A stretch of DNA of 64,000 nt from Balneolales bacterium ANBcel1. GTDB taxonomy: Bacteria; Bacteroidota; Rhodothermia; Balneolales; Natronogracilivirgulaceae. The notes beneath the pieces were generated by a model that was not told the origin of the DNA, ran no database searches, and saw only the letters and a program-made list of their open reading frames with translations. The stretch is from contig JARULB010000008.1 in assembly GCA_029688905.1 (NCBI GenBank), forward strand, positions 124,001 to 188,000, in the 5' to 3' direction. Shown here in pieces: positions 26,530 to 36,577 of this stretch (positions are counted from its first letter, which is position 1; every line of letters begins with the position of its first letter). The position numbers were made by a program, and so were the translations under genes.

Positions 26530-27276
26530 TTGAAATCTGAAACACCTTCCTCAAAAAAAGCCATCATTATTGGAGCCAGTTCCGGTATCGGAGCTCAAAT
26601 TGCCATTGACCTTTCCGCCCGTGGATACACACTGGGCCTCACCGCGCGCCGCCTGGCGCTGATGGAGCAGGAGCTGAAACCAAAGCTGGCAACTCCGTCG
26701 CACTTCGAATATATGGATGTCGTTGATATTGAGGCCTCCATTCAGGTTATCCGCAAGCTGGTTCGGAAGATGGGCGGCATTGACCTGATCATCATCAACG
26801 CCGGAGTTTCCGGCAGTTCCTCCAGAATGGAGCGCCAGGCTGCTGAAGAGCTCATCCGGATAAATGTGCTTGGTTTTGCCGGGATGCTGCATGAGGCGTA
26901 CCGGATTTTTCAAAAGCAGGGGCACGGCCACATTGTCGGCATCTCTTCCATTGCCTCCCTGCTGCCCCACCCGAACGGCTCGGCGTACAATGCCTCCAAA
27001 GCCTTCGTCTCCAATTACCTGGACAGCATACGGCTGCGCATAAAGAGGCGAAATGAAAACATCGTGGTCACCGATGTACTGCCGGGATATGTGCTTACCC
27101 CCATGACCCGCGAGAACAAGCGGATGTTCTGGGTGGCGGGGGTGGAAAAGGCCTCCGCCCAGATCGTGGATGACATTGAGAAAAAACGGTCAGTCAGCTA
27201 CGTCTCCCGCCGGTGGCGTCTGATCGCCTGGCTGCTGTCGCTGATGCCAAGAGGCCTTTTGAACCGGATTTTGTAG
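26530..27276 (+). CDS. Short-chain dehydrogenase/reductase (SDR), TTG start
   Basis: NAD(P)-dependent oxidoreductase of 248 residues. The cofactor loop is IGASSGIG, the structural NAG is in IINAGVS, and the catalytic triad is Ser (GISSIASL) and Tyr-Lys (YNASKAF). The only sensible start is TTG at 26530, giving LKSETPSSKKAIIIGASSG; the frame is otherwise open far upstream without a fitting ATG. It is 11 nt after the DUF6580 gene, so probably co-transcribed. The C-terminal WRLIAWLLSLMPRGLL may be a membrane-associating helix. Substrate unknown. Confidence 0.85.
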   Translation: MKSETPSSKKAIIIGASSGIGAQIAIDLSARGYTLGLTARRLALMEQELKPKLATPSHFEYMDVVDIEASIQVIRKLVRKMGGIDLIIINAGVSGSSSRMERQAAEELIRINVLGFAGMLHEAYRIFQKQGHGHIVGISSIASLLPHPNGSAYNASKAFVSNYLDSIRLRIKRRNENIVVTDVLPGYVLTPMTRENKRMFWVAGVEKASAQIVDDIEKKRSVSYVSRRWRLIAWLLSLMPRGLLNRIL

Positions 27277-27454
27277 GCGCCACGTCCATTTTTCTGTTTA
27301 CTATCCCGCCTCTTTTCTTATTTTTAAGCTGTTCATTCACTGCGTAGCCGACGCAGATTCCAGATGGCCTGCACAGACACACGATACCCTGAAATCGTGA
27401 TTTTGCCGCTGCCAGGGGGCCCCGGCTTCCGAACCCTAACATTGAGAAACTCCC

Positions 27455-28807
27455 ATGATCAACAAAGAGCTCATCAAACCGGAAATCTCAGAGTTAATAA
27501 TGAAGCAGAAGTGGTCCGAACTCAGGGAATCGGTTGAAGATTGGCCTGCAGCCGAAATTGCAGATTTGTTGCTCAGCCTCGACAAGTCTGACCGGGTAGT
27601 TTTCTTTCGGATTCTCCCCAGGGAGTTGAGTGCCGATACATTTGCCCACTTTGAACCGGAGCAGCAGAGTGCCCTGTTGCTGGAAATGACCGACGAAGAG
27701 ACCCGGCAACTGCTTTCCAACCTGGCTCCGGATGACAGGACGGCGCTGCTGGACGAACTGCCTGGGCAGGCGACACAACAATTGCTGAATCTTCTCAGTC
27801 CCCAGGACCTCAAGGAGGCGCGCTACTTGCTGGGATACCCTGAAGAGAGTGCCGGAAGGCTGATGACCCCGGACTATCTGGCGGTCAGGCCTCACTGGAC
27901 GATTGGGCAGGCGCTTGACCACATCCGGAAGATGGGCCGGCAAAGTGAGACCATCAACGTCATCTATGTAACCGACCCTGCCTGGAAACTGCTGGATGCG
28001 CTGGAGCTCCAGCTTTTTATCCTGTCTGACCCCGAAAAAAAGGTCGAAGATATCATGGACGACACTTTTGTCTCGGTTTCGGCATTTGCAGACCGCGAAG
28101 AGGCGGTTCAAATGGTCCAGAAATACGACAAAACGGTTCTGCCCGTGCTCGACTCGGACGGTATTCTGCTTGGAATCGTAACCATTGACGACCTTATCGA
28201 TGTCGCGGAAGAAGAGGCTACGGAAGACTTTCACAAGGGGGCTGCTGTTGCACCGTTGCGTACAAGCTACCGCGAAGCCACCATTTTCTCCCTGTTCAGC
28301 AAGAGGATTTCCTGGCTGGTTATCCTTGTCTTTGTGAACCTGGTTTCCTCGGGTGTGATTGAAGCTTTTGAAGAGGTGCTTGCTTCTGCCCTGGCCCTGG
28401 CTTTTTTCATCCCGCTGCTCATTGACAGTGGCGGAAATGCGGGGGCGCAGTCCGCTACCCTGATGGTGCGGGCGATCGCGATCGGCGATATTCAACTGCG
28501 CGAGTGGCTGCGAACCGTCGGCAAGGAGGTGCTTGTTGGAATCACGCTTGGCCTGGCCATGGGTCTGGCGAGCTGGGCTCTGGGTATTTATCGCGGCGGA
28601 GCCGAAATCGGCCTGGTCGTAGGACTTTCCATGGTGCTTATTGTCCTGGTAGCCAATATTATCGGAACAATCCTCCCATTCTTGCTTACCCGCTTCAACA
28701 TCGACCCCGCTGTTGCAAGCAGCCCGCTGATCACCACCATTGTGGATGCTGCCGGACTGCTTATCTATTTCAGCATAGCCAGTGTCGTGCTGGGTGTCAC
28801 TATGTAG
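27455..28807 (+). CDS. mgtE: Magnesium transporter MgtE
   Basis: Mg2+ channel gated by cytoplasmic magnesium, 450 residues. The N-domain (about 15-130) has LLLSLDKSDRVVFFRILP-type repeats; the two CBS domains (about 135-255) contain PEESAGRLMTPDY and GIVTIDDLID. The membrane domain has five helices with the pore signature SGGNAGAQSATL. Order and length match MgtE. The 178-bp upstream gap has a small hairpin (27380-27399) but no recognisable Mg riboswitch. Confidence 0.95.
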   Translation: MINKELIKPEISELIMKQKWSELRESVEDWPAAEIADLLLSLDKSDRVVFFRILPRELSADTFAHFEPEQQSALLLEMTDEETRQLLSNLAPDDRTALLDELPGQATQQLLNLLSPQDLKEARYLLGYPEESAGRLMTPDYLAVRPHWTIGQALDHIRKMGRQSETINVIYVTDPAWKLLDALELQLFILSDPEKKVEDIMDDTFVSVSAFADREEAVQMVQKYDKTVLPVLDSDGILLGIVTIDDLIDVAEEEATEDFHKGAAVAPLRTSYREATIFSLFSKRISWLVILVFVNLVSSGVIEAFEEVLASALALAFFIPLLIDSGGNAGAQSATLMVRAIAIGDIQLREWLRTVGKEVLVGITLGLAMGLASWALGIYRGGAEIGLVVGLSMVLIVLVANIIGTILPFLLTRFNIDPAVASSPLITTIVDAAGLLIYFSIASVVLGVTM

Positions 28808-28857
28808 ATCCCGCAAATTTTCAGCAGCTTTTCAGCTGACACAGAGATTCCGGACGG

Positions 28858-31692
28858 TCAGATGTGCTTTTGCACCACTTTCAGCAGCTCCAGCTTTTTG
28901 AACGGCTTGGCCAGATATTCTGTAAACCCTTGTTTCAGATAATACTCGGCATCGCCGCCAAGCGCATGCGCCGTTAATGCCACCACGGGGATATCCGCCC
29001 AGTGGGGGTTGGCCCGGATAGCTTTGAGGGTAGCCACGCCATCCATACCGGCACCCAGGCTGATATCCAGAATAATCAGATGGAAGTGGTTGGAGCTCAT
29101 CACTTCCAGTGCCTTTTCCCCGGACTCCACCGTTTTGACCTGGTACTCCTTTCCCAGATAGAATTTGACGATAACCGAGCTGTCGAAATCATCTTCAACC
29201 ACCAGAACCTGAGGCTTGTCGGATGGTTCTCGCAGTCGGTCGACGGCCTCGCTCGCAGGAGTCGACGGAGCATACTGGACATCCTCCTTTAGTGGCAGCT
29301 GGACGGTAAAGATGGATCCTTCGCCCTTTTTGCTGTTGGCCATAATTACCCCGCCCATAATTTCGACCAGCCTCCTTGTGATGGTCAGGCCCAGGCCGCT
29401 TCCCTCAAATTTGCGGGAAAGACCGGTACTCTCCTGTTGAAACTCATCAAAAACACGTGGCAGAAATTCCTGGGAGATGCCAATCCCCGTGTCCTGCACA
29501 TCGATCTGAACCCACTTCTGATTCCGTTTCTTGAACTGCGAGACCTGGACGGATATTTCTCCCTCATCCGTGTACTTGAAGGCATTCGAAAACAGGTTGT
29601 ACATTACCCGGCTGAACAGCTGCCGATCAATCTCAATATAGAGTTCATCGAAATCTGACCGAAATTCAAAGTCCAGCCCCTTCTGACGGGCGAAACGATT
29701 ATGCGCCTCCATGGCCCGCCTGACTTCATCTATGATATTGACCTCCTCAAGCTGAATATCCAGTTTTTCGGATTCCAGTTTGGCCAGATCCAGGATCGAC
29801 TCAATCGTCTCCAGCAATCGACGCCCGCTCGTATGAATCCTTGTAGCCATTTCCCGTGCATCCCCTGCGGGAAGGTCCGATTCAAGGATACTGGCAAAAC
29901 CCAGCACTCCGGTGAGCGGTGTCCGCATTTCATGACTCATATTGGCCAGCATGGCTGTTTTCACGCGATTCATCTCCTCGGCGGCGTCCCTTGCCCGAAT
30001 CAGTTCCGACTCCACGCGCTTGCGATCCGTAACATCCCTGGAATTGACTACAATGCCGTGAATTGCCGGATTCTCAACCAGGTTGCTTCCCATGGATTCC
30101 AGAAAAATCCAGTGCCCTTTTTTGTGTCGGAAGCGAGATTCAACCACCAGATCGTCGGATGGATTCTTCAGCAGCTTGTTGAAAACTCCCAGCAGATGAG
30201 CCTTGTCCTCCTCATGAACGAAGTCAAAAACATCTTTCCCCAGCAGTTCGCCGGGCTCATATCCCATGATTTTTTGAACCGAAGGGCTCAGAAAAACAAA
30301 ACGTCTGTTCTCATCCAGTACCGTTGTGATATCGGAACTGCGCTGAATCAGAGTCCGGAACCGGCTTTCACTGTCACGCAGTTTTTCTTCGGCCCGAACA
30401 CGAACCATATTCGAAGTAATAAACTCCGACATCATTTCCAGCATGCTTGTCTCGGGCTCACTGATCCGGTATTGCCCGGCAATCCAGTCAACGCCGATAA
30501 ATCCGTAGCATCTGGTTTCTTCTGACCGGAACGGTATAACTGCAAGCGACTTGACACCCTGACGCTTGAAATATCCCTTCTCCGGTTGTGCCGCTTCCGG
30601 CATTTTCCCGACGTCACCGAAAAAAAGTATCTTGCCGTCATAAAGACCCTGATGCCACCAGCTTCCGAAGGTATTTGATGCGGCATTTAGCGGTGGAAAC
30701 ACCTCCTTCGAATCGCTTCTGACCCACTCAATCGTATCCAGTTGACTCTGCTTGAGTGACTTGCCTGGAGAGTACAGGCCGATATACGCCCTATCGGCAT
30801 TCAATGCTCTTGCCAAAATCCCAAGGATGGAGATAAAATCCGGCAGCTCATCGCGGATTAGCAGTGACCGGATTTCATTACCGGCCTTTTCAAGACGATC
30901 CCGCAACCTGGCGGCCCCCTCTTCCCGATGCTGTCGCGTCTTGTCCTGAAGTACTAAAACAACACCTGCCGGCTCCCGATTTTCATCCGCTATCGGCGAA
31001 AACGACCCGCTAACAGGAATCATTTCCCCTTTAATATTTTTCACGTATACCTCATCCGGTAAAAACCTCCGTGACCCGGAATGTGAAATCTCCTGAACCG
31101 AAAGTTGCAGTTCATCCAGCTCCCGGCCCTGGAAAAATGAACAGAGTGATTCAATATTCCTGCCATTCAGCCCACCTTCCGGCACACCGAACAGGGAGGC
31201 GGCCATGGGATTGGCATAGGTAACCATCAAGTCGGAGTCGGTCGTAACCACTGCTTCACCAATACTTTGAAGAGTCGCAGAAAGAATGTTTTTGGCTCGA
31301 ACCGTCTCCCGTTCATTTTTATGCTTGAACAGAGCTACCTCGATACTGCTATACAGTTCCTGTATTTCAAATGGCTTGGTAATATACCCGTAGGGTCTGC
31401 TCTCTTTGGCCTCATCGCACGTTTTTTTGTCAATGGGCACAGAAATGTAAATAACAGGAATATCCTGCCGGACCTGGATTTCCCGGACCACTTCAATACC
31501 CCCGCGTTCACTTCCCAGATGCAGGTTAATCAAAATGAGGCCCGGTTCCTGCTCCCTGGCGATTGAGACAGCTTGTTCAAAATCTGCTGTCGGTCCCAAA
31601 ACCTCGTATCCCTTTTCTGCCAATCCACGGCAAATTTTTTGAGCATCCTCCTCAACCTGCTCAACGACAAGAATTTTTTCTCGATCCAGCAT
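28858..31692 (-). CDS. Hybrid sensor kinase REC*-PAS-GAF-PAS-HisKA-HATPase-REC
   Basis: Cytoplasmic phosphorelay kinase, 944 residues. The first receiver (1-120) is degenerate: the phospho-acceptor strand reads LILINLHL, with Asn for Asp, and the acidic pocket is VVEQVEED. A PAS (about 130-250), a GAF-like (about 285-445) and a second PAS with PAC (about 450-565) follow. The kinase core has His587 in SHEMRTPLTG, with DTGIGIS and GSGLGLTI in the ATPase. The terminal receiver (about 830-944) has an intact LIILDISLG. It diverges from a SpoIIE phosphatase across 213 bp. The degenerate receiver is more likely to sense or bind a partner than to be phosphorylated. Confidence 0.92.
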   Translation of the reverse strand: MLDREKILVVEQVEEDAQKICRGLAEKGYEVLGPTADFEQAVSIAREQEPGLILINLHLGSERGGIEVVREIQVRQDIPVIYISVPIDKKTCDEAKESRPYGYITKPFEIQELYSSIEVALFKHKNERETVRAKNILSATLQSIGEAVVTTDSDLMVTYANPMAASLFGVPEGGLNGRNIESLCSFFQGRELDELQLSVQEISHSGSRRFLPDEVYVKNIKGEMIPVSGSFSPIADENREPAGVVLVLQDKTRQHREEGAARLRDRLEKAGNEIRSLLIRDELPDFISILGILARALNADRAYIGLYSPGKSLKQSQLDTIEWVRSDSKEVFPPLNAASNTFGSWWHQGLYDGKILFFGDVGKMPEAAQPEKGYFKRQGVKSLAVIPFRSEETRCYGFIGVDWIAGQYRISEPETSMLEMMSEFITSNMVRVRAEEKLRDSESRFRTLIQRSSDITTVLDENRRFVFLSPSVQKIMGYEPGELLGKDVFDFVHEEDKAHLLGVFNKLLKNPSDDLVVESRFRHKKGHWIFLESMGSNLVENPAIHGIVVNSRDVTDRKRVESELIRARDAAEEMNRVKTAMLANMSHEMRTPLTGVLGFASILESDLPAGDAREMATRIHTSGRRLLETIESILDLAKLESEKLDIQLEEVNIIDEVRRAMEAHNRFARQKGLDFEFRSDFDELYIEIDRQLFSRVMYNLFSNAFKYTDEGEISVQVSQFKKRNQKWVQIDVQDTGIGISQEFLPRVFDEFQQESTGLSRKFEGSGLGLTITRRLVEIMGGVIMANSKKGEGSIFTVQLPLKEDVQYAPSTPASEAVDRLREPSDKPQVLVVEDDFDSSVIVKFYLGKEYQVKTVESGEKALEVMSSNHFHLIILDISLGAGMDGVATLKAIRANPHWADIPVVALTAHALGGDAEYYLKQGFTEYLAKPFKKLELLKVVQKHI

Positions 31693-31761
31693 CTATTCTG
31701 ATTATCATTCCAAAGCAATAAAACGGCAACTCGGCACGGTCACCAGGTCAATATACGCTCA

Positions 31762-31792
31762 TTTCACCAAGATCAACAAACCGGTGGTGAAA
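31762..31792. promoter_or_regulatory. Inverted repeat TTTCACCA/TGGTGAAA in a divergent promoter region
   Basis: TTTCACCA (31762-31769) and TGGTGAAA (31785-31792) are perfect complements with a 15-bp spacer, about two helical turns centre to centre. They lie between the divergent hybrid kinase and SpoIIE genes. This is a candidate operator controlling either or both. Confidence 0.45.
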
Positions 31793-31905
31793 CAAGATAA
31801 TCCAATGCATCGTAACGTATTCTGCGATCAATCCCCGGGGAATGCCGCTTCCACCTTATACCGTATTTATCTATTTTTAGCAACCGGAAACCTAACACCA
31901 TACCA

Positions 31906-34437
31906 TTGATACCTGTTGTACGAAATTACGAGTGGCTGTACCCCGCCGGTTTGATCGGAATGGTTCTGTTTCTGTTCCTGATGCCCCAAACCCACCCCCC
32001 GTCTTTTCTGTCCCGACTGTCAGACACAGAAGAGGTAAAGGAAACATCCCGGCTGTTTCTGGAACATTCCGGCTATCAATTGGAGAACCTGGAGTCTTTT
32101 GCCACTTTCCAGTCCAATAACGAACTCATTCGAAAACAGATTGCACATTTCGGCAAAAACCGCTTCAACGATTTCATCAAAAATGGTTTTCTGAGATTTA
32201 TCCCCAGTTATTATTGGCAGGTGGTATGGATCAAAACCGATGACACGGACAGGCCGGATGAGCTGAGCATCTCCTCCTCCAACTACAAACAACCCGTCGG
32301 CATCGTCTATTTCAAAACCCGACACAGTACGGACGGTGCGCTATTGGAATTTGAGATAGCCGATGCGCTTGCCCTGGAAGCGAAAACAGCCTCAATCCCG
32401 GAAACAAAGCCATCGGTTGGCGACGTCTTTACAACCGGCGAACAACTCAGTGAAACAAAATCCCATGCCATCCTACGAACATCTGTAAAACACTCCGTTT
32501 GGGACAATCATGCCATGCGAATGGACTCGGTCTTCCTTTCCGAGATCTTCAACAGTCAAACCACAACCGTCCGTTTGCGGCCGGAAGCCGATATCTTCGG
32601 CCATCGCACACAAGTTGACCTGGCGCTGTCAGAAGAGGGCCGCCTGCTCGGAATGAATCAGTACACCACAATCCCGGAAAGCGAAAAACCGGAGTCGGGC
32701 GAAGCACTGTCGGTATCCAGGATTATTGTCTATGTTTTCGGTGTGTTCCTGCTCATCAGCCTCTTTTTCCGTCGTCTGTTTCAGCGTCTGATCGATCTGA
32801 GATCATCCACCATTTATGGGGTGACCGCTTTTGGTATCAGTCTGCTTTTCATCGCCCATACCCTGTTTCAGGTCAGTGCCTTCGAACAGATCGATATCCA
32901 GATTCTTCAAGTTATAATGATGGCTACGATTTCTATTCTGCTGGCCGGTATTGCCGGTATTCTGGTCTTCGTACTTTCGGCGCTGGGTGAATCGCTCACC
33001 AGGGAGATCTGGCCGGAAAAGCTCAGTACGCTAACCATGTTGAGGCTGGGCTACTTTCGTGAAAAAAATGTCGGGCGATCCATAGTTACGGGTGTTCTGG
33101 CCTCCATGATGTACCTGGGCATTGTCTCTGTTTGCTATTACCTGTTCGACAGCAGCTACTTCAACCCTCTGGGCGACCAGTTTTTCTACTCAGAAACCTA
33201 CTTGATCTCCTACTGGCAGGTATTAGTGGTCGGCATGTTCTGGATGTTTCTGATATCGGCCGGACTCTATTCCAACCTGATTTCCTGGACAGCTATCATA
33301 AAAGATCACCAACTACTGCTTTTGCTGGTCGGTGGAATCCTCTTTTCTCTGATCTCCTCCCTCCATATCGAATCTGCCAACCAGCTGAGTATCTTCTTAT
33401 TTGGCTTTTTCCCGGGGCTTGCCGTTACCCGGGTATTCCTGAAACATGACCTGCTGACCCTTTTTGTATCCATCTTTTTCTTTGTAACGGTCTGGATTAC
33501 AGCCGAAGGCTGGCTGGTCTCCGGCTCGCCCGATGGTCCACTGAGTTTGTCCGTGTTCCTGCTTATGGGGCTGACCGGAATCACAGGCCTGTATATTGTT
33601 TTCTATGGAAACGATCAGGAGCACATTCCGGAACTCACCCCCCGGTATATCAGTGAAATCGCCCGGGAACAACGGGTTCAGCGGGAACTTGAAATTGCCC
33701 ATCATGTCCATCAATCCTTTCTGCCTGTGAACCTCCCCAGACTGGATGGCTTTGAAATCGCAGCCAACTGCCATGCGGCGTTCGATGTCGGGGGGGATTA
33801 TTATGATGTGATTCCGCTTGATGATCACCGGACGGCCTTCGTCATCGGGGATGTAAGCGGCAAGGGTATTCAGGCAGCCTTTTACATGACCATGGTGAAG
33901 GGCATCTTCCACAGCCTGGTGAAAGAAATGCCGCAGCCGAAGCCACTGCTCACACGCCTTAACCAACTATTCTATGCCAACGCAAGGCGCGGAAGCTTTA
34001 TCTCGGTCTGTTATGGTCTGATCGATAACCGGTCCGGAAAAGTGACCTATGCGAGGGCCGGCCATAACCCTGCCATTCTGGTGAATGCCGAAAACGGCAA
34101 GGCCTCCATACTTCGTTCGGACGGACTGGCCATCGGCCTGACGGACACCCCGAAGTTCAAGGATATGCTCACCGAAATGGAATTGACCCTTGACCCCGGC
34201 GACACCCTGATTTTCTACACGGACGGTTTCCCCGAAGCAACCAGCCCGGGAGGAGAAATGTTTGGTGAAGACCGGCTGATTACCGAGATCGAAAATGCCG
34301 GTCAGATTGCACCAGATTCGCTGATAGAAACGCTGAACCACTCCATCACCAGATTCACTGCCGGCACGGCTGTTGGCGACGACATGACCGTAGTGGTGGT
34401 CCAGCGTACAAAAAAGGAGCCCGCTATTTCGAAATAA
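31906..34437 (+). CDS. Membrane-anchored SpoIIE/PP2C-type serine phosphatase
   Basis: RsbU-like phosphatase, 843 residues, probably the trigger of a partner-switching cascade. TTG at 31906 opens a frame that starts with a signal-anchor (YPAGLIGMVLFLFLM). A periplasmic or extracytoplasmic domain (about 30-270) is followed by at least eight hydrophobic segments (about 270-570). A linker EIAREQRVQRELEIAHHVHQ leads to the phosphatase (about 595-840), with metal-site acids in FDVGGDYYDV, VIGDVSGKG, FYTDGFPEA and GDDMTVVVV. No anti-sigma factor or STAS partner is encoded nearby. The N-terminal domain does not match a sensor that I recognise. Confidence 0.88.
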   Translation: MIPVVRNYEWLYPAGLIGMVLFLFLMPQTHPPSFLSRLSDTEEVKETSRLFLEHSGYQLENLESFATFQSNNELIRKQIAHFGKNRFNDFIKNGFLRFIPSYYWQVVWIKTDDTDRPDELSISSSNYKQPVGIVYFKTRHSTDGALLEFEIADALALEAKTASIPETKPSVGDVFTTGEQLSETKSHAILRTSVKHSVWDNHAMRMDSVFLSEIFNSQTTTVRLRPEADIFGHRTQVDLALSEEGRLLGMNQYTTIPESEKPESGEALSVSRIIVYVFGVFLLISLFFRRLFQRLIDLRSSTIYGVTAFGISLLFIAHTLFQVSAFEQIDIQILQVIMMATISILLAGIAGILVFVLSALGESLTREIWPEKLSTLTMLRLGYFREKNVGRSIVTGVLASMMYLGIVSVCYYLFDSSYFNPLGDQFFYSETYLISYWQVLVVGMFWMFLISAGLYSNLISWTAIIKDHQLLLLLVGGILFSLISSLHIESANQLSIFLFGFFPGLAVTRVFLKHDLLTLFVSIFFFVTVWITAEGWLVSGSPDGPLSLSVFLLMGLTGITGLYIVFYGNDQEHIPELTPRYISEIAREQRVQRELEIAHHVHQSFLPVNLPRLDGFEIAANCHAAFDVGGDYYDVIPLDDHRTAFVIGDVSGKGIQAAFYMTMVKGIFHSLVKEMPQPKPLLTRLNQLFYANARRGSFISVCYGLIDNRSGKVTYARAGHNPAILVNAENGKASILRSDGLAIGLTDTPKFKDMLTEMELTLDPGDTLIFYTDGFPEATSPGGEMFGEDRLITEIENAGQIAPDSLIETLNHSITRFTAGTAVGDDMTVVVVQRTKKEPAISK

Positions 34438-34497
34438 CGCCGGATGCCGGTCGGGTCTGTACCCGGTCAGTGATTTCAGTAATCAAACGACAAACCG

Positions 34498-34516
34498 CTG
34501 CCGCCGAACGCGGCAG
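34498..34516. terminator. Short GC hairpin between convergent genes
   Basis: CTGCCGC pairs with GCGGCAG around CGAAC. It sits in the 126-bp gap between the SpoIIE and fasciclin genes. The following sequence on the minus strand is only moderately T-rich, so this is a tentative terminator. Confidence 0.35.
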
Positions 34517-34563
34517 ACGATCATCCGATCTGGCGGAAATGGCTGTCTTGCCGGTATCAGATA

Positions 34564-35064
34564 TCAGGGGAGAATCACCGCGTCTGTTGCGTGAACCACT
34601 CCGTTGGTGGCGATGATATCAGCCGCGACCATCATCACCCCTCCAACCGAAATGCCCTGCTCTCCATGTACTACCTCGTACTCGGCACCCTGCACGGATG
34701 TGAGCTCGTCAAGTCCGGCCAAATCACCGGCCTGAACAGCTCCGGGGAAAATATGGGCACGAATAAGTTCCCGCATTTTGTCCACGTCTCCGACAAGCTC
34801 CTCCATCACTTCCGATGGGACTTCCTGAAACGCCTGGTTGGTAGGCGCCAGAACTGTGTAGGACTCATCGCCTTCCAGCTTTTCAACCAACCCGGTATCC
34901 TCCAGGAGGGTGTGAAAATACTGAATTTGTCCGAACTGGCCAATCGACTCGACAATATTTTCGCCCGTCTCCATCTGTGCGCGTGCCTGTGTCCCAATTC
35001 CTGAAACAAGTACCACCGATACGCCGATTATCATCAGATTTCTGAATGCTGTTATACGAGTCAT
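34564..35064 (-). CDS. Secreted fasciclin (FAS1) domain protein
   Basis: Exported single FAS1-domain protein, 166 residues. The start at 35064 follows GGGAG and gives a signal peptide ending at ARAQ. The FAS1 motifs are YTVLAPTNQAFQEVP and the H2 motif with ATNGVVHATDAVILP. Such proteins usually act in adhesion or matrix contact; here no partner is evident. Length is typical for a one-domain form. Confidence 0.9.
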   Translation of the reverse strand: MTRITAFRNLMIIGVSVVLVSGIGTQARAQMETGENIVESIGQFGQIQYFHTLLEDTGLVEKLEGDESYTVLAPTNQAFQEVPSEVMEELVGDVDKMRELIRAHIFPGAVQAGDLAGLDELTSVQGAEYEVVHGEQGISVGGVMMVAADIIATNGVVHATDAVILP

Positions 35065-35393
35065 AATATACTCCCACAATTTTGATGATATATTGTTTGT
35101 GCTCTTACCTATTACAACAAGCTCCGACAGTGAGCGTTCCGGGCTCGGCCGTGCCTGTCCGGTGAGTCACTTCACTGACATGGTTAGCCGGGCGGCGACT
35201 TTAAAAAGCCTTGGGCCAGCGTTGCCCCACCTCAGCCGGCATCAAAAACCCACTCAGATAGAGGTCAGTGTTCATGGGTAGGCCTTGCCCGCCCACCGTT
35301 GCCGTTGCCGTTGCCGTGAACAAATATTCGTAAAAACCTGTTACCTTTCATGTAATTCGTTTGAAACCAACCTTTTCACTTCATCCCCCACAT
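35065..35393. repeat. Gene-free stretch with a CCGTTG hexanucleotide run
   Basis: This 329-bp gap holds the divergent upstream regions of the fasciclin and dehydrogenase genes. At 35296-35317 CCGTTG repeats three times and part of a fourth. No gene or clear promoter could be supported. Confidence 0.4.
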
Positions 35394-36398
35394 ATGCACA
35401 ATATTGTACTTATAGAAGGAGACGGTATCGGCCCGGAGATTTCGCGGTCGGTCTTGCGTATTTTTGAAGCCGCCGGTATTACCAATATCAACTGGATTCC
35501 CGCCAGTGCGGGGATGAAAGCGTTCGAAGAAGAGGGAAATCCCCTGCCTGACGAAACGGTTGACCTGATCGACAAGCACAAAGTGGCACTGAAAGGCCCA
35601 CTTACCACCCCGGTGGGGAGCGGGTTCCGATCGGTCAATGTCGCGCTGCGTCAGAAATTTGATCTCTACAGCAATATCCGTCCGGCAAAAACACTGCCGG
35701 GGGTACCTACCCGTTTCGGGAATGTCGACCTGGTCACATTTCGGGAAAACACCCAGGGGATGTATTCCGGAATCGAGAGATATGTGGGAGACAGTGTGGA
35801 TCATGCCGAATCGGTGGCGGTCGTCACACGTTCCGCCAGTGAGCGGATCATCCGGGCCGCATTTGACTACGCCGTAAAGCATGAGCGCACACGTGTCGCG
35901 CTGATCCACAAGGCCAACATCATGAAATACACCAGCGGGCTGTTTCTGAAAGTGGGTCAGGAGATATCAAAAGAATACCCGGACATCGTATTCAACGATA
36001 TGATCGTGGACAACACCGCCATGCAGATGGTGCTGAGGCCCGAAATTTTTGATGTGATTGTCACTACGAATCTGTTCGGGGATATTTTGTCGGATCTGGC
36101 ATCCGGACTGGTTGGCGGACTCGGTGTCACCGGATCGGCGAACATGGGCGACAAACATGCCATTTTCGAGGCTGTGCATGGATCCGCACCGGACATTGCG
36201 GGACAGGGTAAGGCCAACCCCACAGCTCTGCTGCTCTCGGCGCTCATGCTGTTGGAGCACATCGGTGAGTTTGACGGCGCTGAAAAAATACGCCGGGCCC
36301 TCTTTAAGGCACTACCCGACCCAAATGTCGTTACCGGTGACCTTGGAGGCAAAGGCAATACCAAAGTGTTCACCGAAGCGGTGATCTCATTTTTATAG
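35394..36398 (+). CDS. NAD-type isocitrate/isopropylmalate dehydrogenase family protein
   Basis: Oxidative decarboxylase of the beta-decarboxylating family, 334 residues, most likely NAD-dependent isocitrate dehydrogenase. The start at 35394 gives [16 protein letters not shown]. The substrate motif is [18 protein letters not shown], and the isocitrate-type [12 protein letters not shown] is present rather than the leuB form. DNTAMQMV and [21 protein letters not shown] are metal- and cofactor-site stretches. The closing [17 protein letters not shown] is typical. No other TCA or leucine genes adjoin, so isocitrate is favoured only by motifs. Confidence 0.85.
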   Translation: MHNIVLIEGDGIGPEISRSVLRIFEAAGITNINWIPASAGMKAFEEEGNPLPDETVDLIDKHKVALKGPLTTPVGSGFRSVNVALRQKFDLYSNIRPAKTLPGVPTRFGNVDLVTFRENTQGMYSGIERYVGDSVDHAESVAVVTRSASERIIRAAFDYAVKHERTRVALIHKANIMKYTSGLFLKVGQEISKEYPDIVFNDMIVDNTAMQMVLRPEIFDVIVTTNLFGDILSDLASGLVGGLGVTGSANMGDKHAIFEAVHGSAPDIAGQGKANPTALLLSALMLLEHIGEFDGAEKIRRALFKALPDPNVVTGDLGGKGNTKVFTEAVISFL

Positions 36399-36553
36399 CG
36401 CATTAACCGGCTGCCACCTGAAACACCTCCTCTCGCCCGGCTATCCGAGATGCTATTAGAACAGCGGGCAACATCCTGCAGCGGCTAACTCCCTGGCCAA
36501 ACACTGCGGGCTCGGGTGCCGACCATGGCGCGACTTGCCGGCACAAAGAAGGA

Positions 36554-36575
36554 TCCGAAGCACGATCACTTCGGA
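36554..36575 (-). terminator. Hairpin after the phosphodiesterase gene
   Basis: TCCGAAG and CTTCGGA pair around an 8-base loop directly after the stop of the minus-strand gene. The trailing stretch on that strand is CCTTCTTTG, only moderately T-rich. It also lies in the convergent gap after the dehydrogenase. Confidence 0.45.
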
Positions 36576-36577
36576 GA

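Noticed and set aside
27277-27454. Mg2+ riboswitch upstream of mgtE
   Set aside because: Only a six-base-pair hairpin (27380-27399) is visible; the conserved M-box core is absent.
27494-28816. 440-residue minus-strand frame over mgtE
   Set aside because: Complete shadow of mgtE; His/Arg/Gln-rich composition and no domain.
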